Below, piece after piece: positions 1 through 8,836 of a stretch of DNA of 64,000 nt. Below the pieces are notes generated by a model. That model saw nothing but the letters and a program-made list of their open reading frames with translations, was not told the DNA's origin and made no database searches. Where the stretch lies: contig DASSNC010000014.1 of the NCBI GenBank assembly GCA_035688305.1, positions 1 to 64,000 of the forward strand, given 5' to 3'. The stretch's first letter is position 1. Each line of letters starts with the position of its first letter. Made by a program: the position numbers and the translations under genes. This DNA comes from 66-474 sp035688305. GTDB lineage: Bacteria; Pseudomonadota; Gammaproteobacteria; Xanthomonadales; Rhodanobacteraceae.

Positions 1-128
1 CGATCTGCACAAGTACTTGATGTATCAACATCCTTGCCGACACTGCTCGTTGTCGCGGTCTATCCATGCGGCCAAGTTGTCTTGCATGTTCAAACAGACT
101 TGGCGCTAGGATTGCAAAGGGGAATTCC

Positions 129-485
129 GTGATACGGCGAATTGCGCTTGCTCTGGTCTTGCTGTCACTCGCGGCGTGTTCCACCATGCAGTACACGCCG
201 AACCCGCAGTCACCATCTAGCGGCGGTGTCCGCGTCCTTTACGACTACCCGCACGCCAAGTTCAAAGACCGCGGCATCATCGACTTCGACTACTATCACC
301 CTGGCTTCCGCGAGCCGACGGTCACGGACGCGTTGCCGTCTCTGAAGGCCAAGGTTTTGTCCGTGGGCGGCAATGCGCTTATCGTTCGCAACCAGCGAAT
401 TGGCCAACACAACAACCGCTTCATCAGCATTTCCGCTGAGGTCCTGAACGTTGATTGGTCTACTTTGGGGCACGTGCAGCCGTAG
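129..485 (+). CDS. small outer-membrane-type lipoprotein, unknown function
   Basis: A 118-residue protein with an N-terminal hydrophobic segment ending in a lipobox (LAAC, Cys about residue 17), so it is predicted to be lipidated and anchored in a membrane. I start it at the GTG at 129 because a purine-rich Shine-Dalgarno (AAAGGGGAA) lies just upstream; an ATG at 66 would put 21 odd residues before the signal peptide. The mature part is short and rich in beta-strand-like segments (ending GNALIVRNQRIG and a VDW motif). It loosely recalls RcsF/DUF4156-type lipoproteins, but I cannot assign a family. It has no operon partner on its strand. Confidence 0.6.
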   Translation: MIRRIALALVLLSLAACSTMQYTPNPQSPSSGGVRVLYDYPHAKFKDRGIIDFDYYHPGFREPTVTDALPSLKAKVLSVGGNALIVRNQRIGQHNNRFISISAEVLNVDWSTLGHVQP

Positions 486-658
486 CATCAAGCTTGAAGA
501 GCCCAGTAGTCAACTCGCGTCGGAGTCGCCGGCGGGATTCCAGGACGTGGTCGTTTCGCGGTCGATGATTTTGATGGGCCCGCGATCTCGATCCAGCGGT
601 CATGCTCCGGTGTCCCGGTTTCGATGGCTTGCACCGGCTTGCCGGTGACCGCGCGCGC

Positions 659-1630
659 TCATGGACTGCTGGTCGGATGAACACACAGCCGGGAGATCTT
701 GTCCTGGAACGCTGTCGTCGCACGCTGCTTGTCTGCATCGGATGATTGAAGTGGTTCCTGGTAGGCAGCCCGGACGATGGCCTTCATCGCAGTGGTCGCG
801 GCTCGGCAATTCTCGCCGTCGTCGCCGGTCTTGCTCTCGCATACCTGATCTTCAAGCCGCATGAGTGTGGCTTCCTGCATTCCGCCCTGGCGCGCGTCCA
901 TCGCCTTGCCTGCAAAGCCAGTCAGTACGCCGCAATTCTCGTCGTCCTGCGTTGCAGCGTGTTCCGGCGACGCGTGTAATGAACCGGCGACGAGGAACAT
1001 CTTCTGCCTGTAGCCGGCAGGATCCTGGTTGCTGAGGACCGTGGACTGGACGACCAGTTTGCCGAGCGAGGCCACGCCTTCGCTCATGAACTTGAATCCA
1101 CCCGGTTCCGGGGCCTTGTCGACCGCGGAAAAATACGCGCCGCGGACGGCGCCGGCGTTGAACGCCTTCACTTGCAGGTGGGCCTCGGTGGAGGTCGCTT
1201 CCGCCTTGGCTGCCGAGTGTTCGACGATCTCGCGGATCGCCTTGGGATTGCTGGCATCAAACGACGACCCGGGCGGCGGTTGCATCACCGTGACGAGGAG
1301 GATCGCGTCAGGCCGGCTGCCCTGCACAAGCCTGATGGTTGTTGCGGCGTTCCCAGTTTGCTGCGGCGGATCGGCGTGCCACCCGCCGGGCACCTTGGCA
1401 GTGAGATGCTGGCCGCCGAGCGTGCCGAGGTCGATCTCCCGAAGATCGGAACCGCGTGAATCGTAAACGCCATCCGATGCCGTGGCCTGCGTGCGGGGGG
1501 AAGGTGCGCACGGACGATCCGTGTACACGGTTTGGCCGTGGACCGTGCACTTGAATATCGTGGTTTGCGCGGCGACGGTCGTGGAAAAGAATCCCGGCGC
1601 GAGCAATGCCAGAAAGATGCCTCGATGCAA
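659..1630 (-). CDS. exported DUF4124-domain protein
   Basis: A 323-residue protein with a signal peptide (cleavage near AQT, residue 22) followed at once by a DUF4124-like motif (FKCTVHGQTVYTDRPC, residues 26-41), a small cysteine-containing domain common in periplasmic proteobacterial proteins. The remaining 280 residues contain no domain I recognise; Cys residues late in the chain (around NCGV, QVCES, ENCRA, RLCVH) suggest a disulfide-bonded periplasmic fold. The start is a TTG at 1630, supported by a GAGGAG ribosome site 8 bases upstream. The gene stands alone. Its function is unknown. Confidence 0.65.
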   Translation of the reverse strand: MHRGIFLALLAPGFFSTTVAAQTTIFKCTVHGQTVYTDRPCAPSPRTQATASDGVYDSRGSDLREIDLGTLGGQHLTAKVPGGWHADPPQQTGNAATTIRLVQGSRPDAILLVTVMQPPPGSSFDASNPKAIREIVEHSAAKAEATSTEAHLQVKAFNAGAVRGAYFSAVDKAPEPGGFKFMSEGVASLGKLVVQSTVLSNQDPAGYRQKMFLVAGSLHASPEHAATQDDENCGVLTGFAGKAMDARQGGMQEATLMRLEDQVCESKTGDDGENCRAATTAMKAIVRAAYQEPLQSSDADKQRATTAFQDKISRLCVHPTSSP

Positions 1631-1826
1631 GGGTACTGCTCCTCGATGACTGCGGGGGGCGGTGCGGTGTTGCGCGCGCTGTGCAACTCGGGAGACGTGC
1701 TCGATTCGAAGGCTTCGGGAATGCCCTGCAATCCGGCATTCCCCTCAACCGGAAGCCGGGGTGATTGTGCCATTGCAATCGGGTCGGCGGAGCCTGTGTG
1801 GGCGCGCCCGTTGATCTGCGGCGTGA

Positions 1827-3122
1827 TCAACCGAACGGATGCTCGATCGAAGGGCTCTGCGGCGTGAACCAGCGGCCGCCCTCGGACGTGGTGTGCATGC
1901 AGTCTTCCAGGCGCACGCCGAACTCGCCGGGGATGTAGATGCCGGGCTCGTCGCTCATCGTCATGTTGTCCACGATGCGGTGTTCGTCACCGCCGACCGC
2001 GTAGTACCACTCGTGCATGTCCATGCCGATGCCGTGGCCGAGGCGGTGGCTGAAATACTTGTAGCCGGGTCCGTAACCGGCGTCGACGATGACCTTGCGC
2101 GCGGCGGCGTCGATGTCCTGCATCACGCCGCCGGTGCGGGCCGCTTCGCGTGCCGCGATCTGCGCGCGCTGGATGATCGCGAACACCCGTTGCATCTTGT
2201 CGGTGGCGCGGCCCAGCACGAAGGTGCGGGTGATGTCGCTGGTGTAACCGTGCACCTTGCAGCCGTCGTCGAGCATCACCACGGTGCCTTCCACGATGTG
2301 CTGCGGCTGGATCGAGCCGTGCGGTTGCGCGGTGTATTTCCCGACGTTGATGCTGGCGTCGCCCGGCACGCCCTGGCGGGCGTAGGCCGCCTGCACGAGG
2401 GCGCCGACGTCCATTTGCGTCATGCCCGGTTCGAGCGCCTGCCACACCGCGTGGTAGGTCGCGAGCGTGGCGTCGTTGGCGATCTGCAGCAGCGCAAGTT
2501 CCGCGGGCGACTTGACCGAACGGCAACCGGCGGTGATCGGCGTGGCGCTGACGAGGCGCGCACTCGACGCCGCCTTGCCGATGCCGTCGGCCATGAAGAA
2601 CGGCACGCGTTCCTCGATGCCGAGCGAGCCGGTGGCGGCGTGCAGATCCTTCAGTGCCTGCGCGATCAGCCGGTAGGGACTTTCGTTCTCCTGCCAGGTG
2701 CGGATGTCGTGGCCGAAACGGATTTGTTCCAGCGCCCGGCTGCGCTCGAACGTGGGCGTGATGTAGACCGGATCGCCGCTGCGCGCGAGGAGCATGCCAG
2801 CGGTGCGCTCGCTCGGCCACCAGTCGATGTCGACGAAGTATTTGAGCGACGTGCCGGGTCCGACGAAGATCGCGTCGAGTTGGTGCTGCGCCATCAGCCG
2901 CTGCGCCTTGGCGAGGCGCGCGCGATATTCGGCGTCGCTGATCGGTACCGCCTTGCCGGTAACGGGCTTCAGCGCCGCGATCGATGGCGGCAGTTCGCTG
3001 CCGGCATCGGGCGTTTGCGCGGCGGCGATGCCGCTGGCAAGGGCCGGCAATGCGGCGGCGCCCATCGCGGAGAGTTGCAGGAAGCGGCGACGACTGCGCC
3101 GGGTCGGATCGTTGCTGTGCAT
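1827..3122 (-). CDS. Tat-exported M24-family metallopeptidase (Xaa-Pro aminopeptidase-like)
   Basis: A 431-residue protein. It opens with a twin-arginine signal (SRRRFLQ, residues 10-16, then a hydrophobic stretch ending AAAQ), so it is probably exported folded. An N-terminal creatinase-like domain (about 60-200) precedes the pita-bread M24 catalytic domain (about 205-425). All five metal ligands are visible: Asp285, Asp296 (YTSDITRTF), His363 (RLGHGIGMD), Glu392 (DEPGIY) and Glu406 (VRLED). The family removes N-terminal residues next to proline using two metal ions. The gene lies 62 bases downstream of glucokinase on the same strand and may be the last gene of that transcript, although a role in sugar use is not obvious. 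Confidence 0.85.
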   Translation of the reverse strand: MHSNDPTRRSRRRFLQLSAMGAAALPALASGIAAAQTPDAGSELPPSIAALKPVTGKAVPISDAEYRARLAKAQRLMAQHQLDAIFVGPGTSLKYFVDIDWWPSERTAGMLLARSGDPVYITPTFERSRALEQIRFGHDIRTWQENESPYRLIAQALKDLHAATGSLGIEERVPFFMADGIGKAASSARLVSATPITAGCRSVKSPAELALLQIANDATLATYHAVWQALEPGMTQMDVGALVQAAYARQGVPGDASINVGKYTAQPHGSIQPQHIVEGTVVMLDDGCKVHGYTSDITRTFVLGRATDKMQRVFAIIQRAQIAAREAARTGGVMQDIDAAARKVIVDAGYGPGYKYFSHRLGHGIGMDMHEWYYAVGGDEHRIVDNMTMSDEPGIYIPGEFGVRLEDCMHTTSEGGRWFTPQSPSIEHPFG

Positions 3123-3184
3123 GCCGGTTGCCTCGCTGGATCACGTTGCGGTGCGCCAGGGCGCGCCGGGTGTCGCCAAATTGT

Positions 3185-4171
3185 TTACGCAGTTGCAGCC
3201 GCGGCGCGCGCGGCGGCCGCTGCGCCGAGCAATCCCGGGTTGGGGTGGGTGATGACTTGCACGGTCATGCGTTGCATGTAATCGGCGTGGCGACCCTTGG
3301 CGAAGAAAGCCTCGAGAAAATCGCTGCGCCGAAAAAAATCGAGGAAGTGCAGCACCACGCCGCCGGCGATCAGCACGGTGTTGGCGCCGTGCAGCAATGC
3401 GGCGTCACCCGCGACCGCGCCGTAGACGCGGCAGAAGCGACGCAGCGCATGCTCGGCGTCTGGGTCGTTGCCTGACAAGGCGGCATCCACCACTTCCTTG
3501 GAACGCCGCGAGCCGGGCTGCTGCGCGGGTGCGGCCACCGGCGCGAGGCCGCGCAACGCCGCGTCGATATTGGACAGGCCGTGTCCGCTCACCACGCGCT
3601 CGTTGGATACGCGGCCATGGCGCACGCCCAGCCACGCGAGGATTTCGCGCTCCTCGGCGTCGGTGGGTGCGAAGCTGGCGTGGCCGCCTTCGGTCGGGAC
3701 CACGTGCCAACCCTGTGCGGGTGAACCCGTCAGCAGCGCGACGCCCAATCCGGTGCCGGCACCGATCAGGGTCACCGGGCCGCGCGGCGGCGTGGCGGCG
3801 GTGCCGTAGAGGGTCACACGGTCGCGCTCGGCAAGGTGCGGCGTGGCCCACGCAATCGCGGCGAAGTCGTTGATCAGTTGCAGTTCGTCCAGGCCCAGGC
3901 GGTCCTGCAGTTCGTGGCGCCGGAACGACCAGTTGCGGTTGGTCAGTTCGATTTCATCGCGTTCGATGGGCCCGGCGATCGCCAGCGAGGCGCGATTGGG
4001 TTTGGCGCCCAGCGTGTCGAGGTAGTGGCCTGCGGCGTCGCCGAGGCTGTCGAAGCCGGCGTCGGTGAAGGTTTCCTCGTGCAGGATCCGCGGTTCCGGC
4101 GCGGCGAGATCGGTGAGTGCGAAGCGCGCATTGGTACCGCCGATGTCGCCGATGAGTGCGTGCTGCTGCAT
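3185..4171 (-). CDS. glk: glucokinase
   Basis: A 328-residue cytoplasmic ATP-dependent glucokinase of the bacterial Glk (ROK-independent) family. The phosphate-binding motif GDIGGTNARFAL is at residues 8-19, and the catalytic Asp102 lies in LINDFAAIAWA (about 99-109). A second nucleotide motif (IGAGTGLG) and the sugar-binding EGGH region follow. The length is normal for the family (about 320). It starts 6 bases after the LacI regulator stop, so the two are co-transcribed. It would phosphorylate glucose released by the neighbouring alpha-glucosidases and feed it into glycolysis or the Entner-Doudoroff pathway. Confidence 0.95.
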   Translation of the reverse strand: MQQHALIGDIGGTNARFALTDLAAPEPRILHEETFTDAGFDSLGDAAGHYLDTLGAKPNRASLAIAGPIERDEIELTNRNWSFRRHELQDRLGLDELQLINDFAAIAWATPHLAERDRVTLYGTAATPPRGPVTLIGAGTGLGVALLTGSPAQGWHVVPTEGGHASFAPTDAEEREILAWLGVRHGRVSNERVVSGHGLSNIDAALRGLAPVAAPAQQPGSRRSKEVVDAALSGNDPDAEHALRRFCRVYGAVAGDAALLHGANTVLIAGGVVLHFLDFFRRSDFLEAFFAKGRHADYMQRMTVQVITHPNPGLLGAAAAARAAAATA

Positions 4172-4177
4172 GCGCGG

Positions 4178-5242
4178 TCAGTCCTCGGGGTGACCGTGGC
4201 GCGTGGCGACTTCCCGCGAAAGGCTGGAACGCCGCACGATCAGCTGCATCGGCAGCATCCGGCTGGTCACCGGTTCGTTGTGGATCAGGCGCAGCAGGCT
4301 GTCAACCAGCATCTCGCCGGCCTGGCGGGTGTCCTGGCGCACAGTGGTCAGCGGCGGGTTGACGAAGTTGGCCATGGGAATGTCGTCGAAGCCCGCCACC
4401 GCAACCTCGAATGGCACGTCGATGCCGTGGGCAGTGAGCGCCGCCATCGCGCCGATCGCCATCAGGTCGCTGGCGGCGAAGATGGCGTCGAATTTCACCT
4501 CGCGTTCCAGCAGGTCGTCGACCGCTTGCTGGCCCGAATGCTGCGAGCTTTCCGCGTCGACCTGCAAGGCGTCGTCGGATTCGATGCCGTGCGCGCGCAG
4601 CGCCTGCAGGTGGCCGCGGTAGCGCTCCTGGAATTCCGGGAAGTGTCGCGACGCGTCGCCGAGGAAGGCGATGCGCCGGCAACCCTGTTCGATCAAGTGG
4701 TTGGTGACCGACAGGCCACCGTTGTAGTTGTCGCAGCCGATCGTGATGCACGGCTGGTCCGGCATCACCGCGCCCCAGGAGACGATCCTGGTGCCTTGCC
4801 GGCTCAGCTTTTCCAATCGGCTGGTGTGGGTGAGGTAGTCACCGTAGCCGAGCAGGATGATGCCGTCGGCTTTCTTGCTGTCGGCGAAATCGGCGTGCCA
4901 GTCGCGGCCGATTTCCTGGAACGAAATCAGCAGGTCGTAGCCCTGGCGTGCACAGGCGCGCGTGATCGAGCCCAGCATCGAGAAAAAGAACGGGTTGATG
5001 TGGGAGTCGTCGGGGGTGGGGTCCTCGAAGAACAGCAGCGCCAGCGTGCCGGCGAGCTTGCTTCGCAGGTTCGAGGCGTTTTTGTCGACCGTGTAGTGCA
5101 GGGATTCGGCGGCCGCCATCACCCGCTGGCGGGTCTCCTCGCTGACGTCCGGGCTGCCGCGCAAGGCGCGCGACACCGTGGCCTGCGAGACCCCGGCCAG
5201 TTCGGCGATGTCGAACGACGTCACTTGCTTCTTGTGGTGCAC
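4178..5242 (-). CDS. LacI-family transcriptional regulator of the alpha-glucan island
   Basis: A 354-residue repressor. The N-terminal LacI helix-turn-helix (SFDIAELAGVSQATVSRAL, about 9-27) is followed by the hinge and a periplasmic-binding-protein-like sensor domain (about 62-335). I place the start at the GTG at 5242, preceded by AGGGGG at a spacing of 9; earlier in-frame starts would add non-family sequence reaching into the gene before it. It sits between the sugar symporter and glucokinase. The likely targets are the two palindromes at 8497-8510 and 8689-8702. Its effector is probably a maltodextrin or glucose derivative, but this is not visible in the sequence. Confidence 0.88.
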   Translation of the reverse strand: MHHKKQVTSFDIAELAGVSQATVSRALRGSPDVSEETRQRVMAAAESLHYTVDKNASNLRSKLAGTLALLFFEDPTPDDSHINPFFFSMLGSITRACARQGYDLLISFQEIGRDWHADFADSKKADGIILLGYGDYLTHTSRLEKLSRQGTRIVSWGAVMPDQPCITIGCDNYNGGLSVTNHLIEQGCRRIAFLGDASRHFPEFQERYRGHLQALRAHGIESDDALQVDAESSQHSGQQAVDDLLEREVKFDAIFAASDLMAIGAMAALTAHGIDVPFEVAVAGFDDIPMANFVNPPLTTVRQDTRQAGEMLVDSLLRLIHNEPVTSRMLPMQLIVRRSSLSREVATRHGHPED

Positions 5243-5337
5243 CCGGCGCAGCCCCCTGACAGCCGCGGTTGCGTGACCGCGGGGCTCCGATCCTAACCAA
5301 ATTCGCGCCAAATTGCCGGTATTGGCTCGCGCGGGAT

Positions 5338-6762
5338 TCAAGAGGCCATGTTCTCCAGCTCCACGCCGCGGGTTTCGCGCACGAACCGCCACACGAACAC
5401 CAGTGACAGCACCGCGAACAGTGCGTACACGCCGTAGGAGAAGGGCAGGCTGAATTGTGCCATCACCGGGAAGCTGCTGGTGATCGCGAAATTGGCCAGC
5501 CACTGCGCCGCCGCGGCCACCGCCAGCGCCATCGCGCGGATGCGGTTGGGGAACATCTCACCCAGCAACACCCACACCACCGGACCCCAACTGACGCCGA
5601 AGAAGACCACGTAGAGGTTGGCCGCGATCAGGGCGATCGGTCCCCATGGCGCGGGCAGGCTCAAGGCCGCGCCGCTGCCGGTGGCTTCGGCGAAGCACCA
5701 CGCCATCATCGCCAGCGTGATGGCCATGCCCGCCGAGCCGATCAACAGCAGTGGCTTGCGCCCGATCTTGTCGACCAGGGCGATGGCCACCAGGGTCACC
5801 AGCACGTTCACCACCGAGGTGGCGACGGTGATGGTGAAGGCGTTGGATTCACTGAAACCGACCGAGTGCCACAGCGTCGATGAGTAATAGAAGATCACGT
5901 TGATACCGACGAATTGCTGGAACATCGACAGCGCGATGCCCACCCACACGATCGGCAGCAGCCCGCCCGCGCTGCCGCGCAGATCACGCCACGCCGGCTT
6001 GTGCTCGCCGCGCAGGCTGTCCTCGATGTCCGACAGTTTCTGGCGTAGCGCGGCCTCTTCGTGCAGCCCCAGCACCTTGCGCAGCACGCCCAGGGCTTCG
6101 TCGCTGCGGCCCTTCGCGACCAGGTGCCGCGGTGATTCCGGTACGGTCAGCGCGAGGCCGCCATAGATCAGGGCCGGCAGCACGCCGACCACGAACATCC
6201 AGCGCCAGGCCGCGATTCCAAACCAGATGGTTTTGGAAGCGCCACCGGCGGCGCCGGCCAGCCAGGCGTCGCTCAGCAAGGCCACGAAGATGCCGAGCAC
6301 GATCGCCAGCTGTTGCAACGAACCCAGGCGTCCACGGATCGCGGCCGGCGACACTTCGGCGATGTAGGCGGGCGCCACCACCGAGGCCACGCCAACGCCG
6401 ATGCCGGCGACGACGCGCCAGATGATCAGCGACACGACCGATCCGGCCAGGCCAGCGCCGAGGGCGCCGGCGGCCAGCAGCAAGGCTGCAATCTGCATCG
6501 TGTGCACGCGCCCGAAGCGGTCGGCGAGGCGCCCCGCGTACCACGCGCCCAAGGCCGATCCGAGCAGGGCGCAGGACACGGCGAAACCGGTCAAGGCAGC
6601 GCTGAGTCCGAACGACTGGCGCAGTGCATCGACCGCGCCGTTGATGACGGCGGTGTCGAAACCGAACAGGAAGCCGCCGAGTGCCGCGGCCGCAGCGATC
6701 AGGATCACGCGCATGCTGGCGTGTCCCCGGGGATCCTCGTGCGTGGCGTCGGGCAGGTTCAT
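5338..6762 (-). CDS. MFS sugar:H+ symporter (sugar porter family)
   Basis: A 474-residue inner-membrane carrier with about 12 transmembrane helices. Sugar-porter signatures are visible: ADRFGR between helices 2 and 3, an R-x-x-x-G-x-G-x-G helix 4 motif (RVVAGIGVG), PESPRHL after helix 6, QQFVGINVIFYYS in helix 7, and DKIGRKPLL between helices 8 and 9. These match the xylose/galactose/glucose proton symporter group. The start ATG overlaps the stop of the alpha-glucosidase gene by 4 bases (ATGA), so translation is coupled. It most likely imports glucose or a short glucoside for the adjacent cytoplasmic enzymes. Confidence 0.9.
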   Translation of the reverse strand: MNLPDATHEDPRGHASMRVILIAAAAALGGFLFGFDTAVINGAVDALRQSFGLSAALTGFAVSCALLGSALGAWYAGRLADRFGRVHTMQIAALLLAAGALGAGLAGSVVSLIIWRVVAGIGVGVASVVAPAYIAEVSPAAIRGRLGSLQQLAIVLGIFVALLSDAWLAGAAGGASKTIWFGIAAWRWMFVVGVLPALIYGGLALTVPESPRHLVAKGRSDEALGVLRKVLGLHEEAALRQKLSDIEDSLRGEHKPAWRDLRGSAGGLLPIVWVGIALSMFQQFVGINVIFYYSSTLWHSVGFSESNAFTITVATSVVNVLVTLVAIALVDKIGRKPLLLIGSAGMAITLAMMAWCFAEATGSGAALSLPAPWGPIALIAANLYVVFFGVSWGPVVWVLLGEMFPNRIRAMALAVAAAAQWLANFAITSSFPVMAQFSLPFSYGVYALFAVLSLVFVWRFVRETRGVELENMAS

Positions 6763-8399
6763 GAGGCGGCTCCGGCGGGATGGGCTTCAAGCGCGGCAAA
6801 CAACGCACCGTAGGCTGGCAGCTGCAAGCGCGCGCCGTCCAGCGTGCCTTCGCGCAAGCCGTGGCCCTGCAGCGGCTGGATCTTGCCGAGCGGCGGCAGT
6901 TCCAGCTCGGCGGCGTGGTCGGACAGATTGAACGCGACCAGCAGGTTTTCGGCGTCGGCGCTGCGGGTGAACGCGAGGACCGGCTCGGGTGTGTCGATGA
7001 AGCTGATCGTACCGCTGCGCAGCGCCGGGTGCGCGCGCCGCCAATGCATGAAGATGCGGAAGCTGTTGAGCGTGGAAACCGGATTGCCGGTTTGCACGGC
7101 CACGGCGAGGTCGAGGTGTTCCCTGGGCACCGGCAGCCACGGCGTGCCGGAGGTGAACCCGCCGTTGGCCTCGGCTTGCCATGGCATCGGCGTGCGGCAA
7201 CCGTCGCGGCCCTTGAACTGCGGCCAGAAGGCGATGCCGAACGGGTCGCGCAACGCTTCATAGGGAACTTCAGCCTCGGTCAACCCAAGCTCTTCACCCT
7301 GATACACGCAGGCCGGACCGCGCAACGAGCACAACATCGCGGTAAGCAGGTTGGCCAGCGGCGCCGAGGGCTGGTTGCCGCCCCAGCGTGACAACACGCG
7401 CTCCACGTCGTGGTTGGAAATGGCCCAGCATGGCCAGCCGCCGTCCATCTTCGCGTCCAGCCGCGATACGGTCTCGCGGATGTAGGCGGCGCTGAAGTCG
7501 TCGGTCAGCAGCTCGAAGCTGTAACCCATGTGCAGGCGCTTGCCGCGGGTGTATTCCGCGATGGTGGTGAGTGAATCTTCCGCGGAAATTTCACCCAGTG
7601 CCGCGACGCCGGGGTAGCGGTCGAGCAGGGCGCGGATTTCCTCGAGGAACGCGAGGTTCTCCGGCCGCGTGTTGTTGTAACGATGATATTGGTAGGCGTA
7701 GGGATTGTCCGGGCTGAAGCCGCGTCCGGTGCGTTGGCTCGCGGGCTTGGGCGGGTTGTCGCGCAACTCGGCATCGTGGAAACAGAAGTTGATGGCGTCC
7801 AGGCGCAAGCCATCCACGCCCTTGTCCAGCCAGAAGCGGATGTCGTCGAGCACCGCGGCGCGCACCGCGGGATTGTGGAAATTGAGGTCGGGTTGCTGGG
7901 TCAGGAAGTTGTGCAGGTAGTACTGCTGGCGGCGCGGTTCCCATTTCCAGGCTGGGCCGCCGAAGATCGACAGCCAGTTGTTGGGCGCGGTGCCGTCCTC
8001 GCGCGGATCGGCCCACACATACCAATCTGCCTTCGGGTTGTCGCGGCTCTCGCGGCTCTCGCGAAACCATGCGTGTTCGACCGAGGTGTGGCTGGGCACC
8101 TGATCGATCATCACCTTCAACTTGAGCGCGTGCGCATTGTCCAGCAGGCGATCGAAGTCCGCGAGCGTGCCGAACAGCGGGTCGACACTGCGGTAGTCGG
8201 CGATGTCGTAACCGAAGTCGGCCATTGGCGAGCGATAGAACGGTGCGATCCAGATCGCGTCCACGCCCAGGCCCGCGACGTAGTCGAGCCGCTCGATGAT
8301 GCCCGGCAAATCGCCTACGCCATCCCCGTTGGTATCGAGGAAGCTGCGCGGATAGATCTGGTAGATGACGGCTCCGCGCCACCAGTAGACATCGGACAT
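6759..8399 (-). CDS. cytoplasmic alpha-glucosidase, GH13 (XgtA/oligo-1,6-glucosidase group)
   Basis: A 546-residue GH13 enzyme without a signal peptide, so it acts in the cytoplasm. The (beta/alpha)8 barrel motifs are all present: DGVGD (26-30), the nucleophile Asp201 in GLRLDAINF, the acid/base Glu270 in ALGEISAE, and the transition-state stabiliser Asp331 in SNHDVERV. The overall pattern resembles the Xanthomonas alpha-glucosidase XgtA (GH13_23), which hydrolyses maltose-type disaccharides and can transglucosylate. I start at the ATG at 8399; a TTG one codon earlier is possible. It is the first gene of the leftward sugar operon and faces the TonB receptor gene across the divergent promoter region. 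Confidence 0.9.
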   Translation of the reverse strand: MSDVYWWRGAVIYQIYPRSFLDTNGDGVGDLPGIIERLDYVAGLGVDAIWIAPFYRSPMADFGYDIADYRSVDPLFGTLADFDRLLDNAHALKLKVMIDQVPSHTSVEHAWFRESRESRDNPKADWYVWADPREDGTAPNNWLSIFGGPAWKWEPRRQQYYLHNFLTQQPDLNFHNPAVRAAVLDDIRFWLDKGVDGLRLDAINFCFHDAELRDNPPKPASQRTGRGFSPDNPYAYQYHRYNNTRPENLAFLEEIRALLDRYPGVAALGEISAEDSLTTIAEYTRGKRLHMGYSFELLTDDFSAAYIRETVSRLDAKMDGGWPCWAISNHDVERVLSRWGGNQPSAPLANLLTAMLCSLRGPACVYQGEELGLTEAEVPYEALRDPFGIAFWPQFKGRDGCRTPMPWQAEANGGFTSGTPWLPVPREHLDLAVAVQTGNPVSTLNSFRIFMHWRRAHPALRSGTISFIDTPEPVLAFTRSADAENLLVAFNLSDHAAELELPPLGKIQPLQGHGLREGTLDGARLQLPAYGALFAALEAHPAGAAS

Positions 8400-8496
8400 C
8401 AAGCAACCCCATCAAATGCGCCGCGCGGTGCAATCACCGTCACGTCTGCGAACCGCGTCCAGCTTAGTGGCTGGGTGTGTCCGGCCTGCATGGCTT

Positions 8497-8510
8497 TGCA
8501 TACGTATTCA
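8497..8510. promoter_or_regulatory. LacI-type operator, copy 1
   Basis: TGCATACGTATTCA: a near-perfect palindrome with the central CG typical of LacI-family operators. It lies 98 bases upstream of the alpha-glucosidase start. The same sequence is found inverted at 8689-8702. The LacI regulator at 4178-5242 is the obvious candidate binder. This is an inference from position and symmetry. Confidence 0.65.
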
Positions 8511-8688
8511 TGGATGCTGCGCGTGCGTCATTGAGTGCTGGATCCGGGTCCTGCGGCGGCCTTGCAGCGGTTGCAGAAATTCCATGCTCGGCGCTTGCGT
8601 GCGACCGCTGGCAGCGCAGTTCCCGAGTGCTTCGATTCAACCCACGCCATGGATGCTGCGATGCAATATCCGGGGCCGCCGGGCTGCA

Positions 8689-8702
8689 TGAATACGTATG
8701 CA
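8689..8702. promoter_or_regulatory. LacI-type operator, copy 2 (inverted)
   Basis: TGAATACGTATGCA: the exact reverse complement of the copy at 8497-8510; the flanking CATG is shared too. It lies about 135 bases upstream of the TonB receptor start. The two centres are 192 bases apart, compatible either with one operator per promoter or with repressor looping. Confidence 0.65.
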
Positions 8703-8836
8703 ACGATCGCTCGGCCCGGAAGCATGCCCATACCATGCAAGCACGACCTCGCGAACAGAATGCGGGGCGCTGTGTGCGGCGGTGACAGCCGGCATCCGTG
8801 TGCAGAGACCAATCGACTTCGCTGGGGAATGACACC

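Larger units (their letters stand above)
8400..8836. other. divergent promoter region between the two alpha-glucan operons
   Basis: These 437 bases hold no convincing gene. They separate the leftward alpha-glucosidase operon from the rightward TonB receptor operon. Visible structure: two copies of a 14-base palindrome in opposite orientation (8497-8510 and 8689-8702), and a direct repeat CATGGATGCTGCG at 8509-8521 and 8648-8660 that abuts or lies near them. The receptor gene has a GGGGAA ribosome site just before 8837. I could not assign promoter hexamers with confidence. Confidence 0.7.

Noticed and set aside
1839..3281. 480-codon open frame on the + strand
   Set aside because: It is the mirror frame of the M24 peptidase gene; high GC keeps antisense frames open. 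The product is Arg/Val/Ala-rich with no family resemblance.
5243..5337. CCGCGG-centred inverted repeat upstream of the LacI gene
   Set aside because: CCGCGGTTGCGTGACCGCGG could be a hairpin or an operator, but it does not match the 14-base operator and has no T-run; evidence too thin.
8509..8660. direct repeat CATGGATGCTGCG in the divergent promoter region
   Set aside because: Short and without symmetry; noted in the region entry but not called as a binding site.
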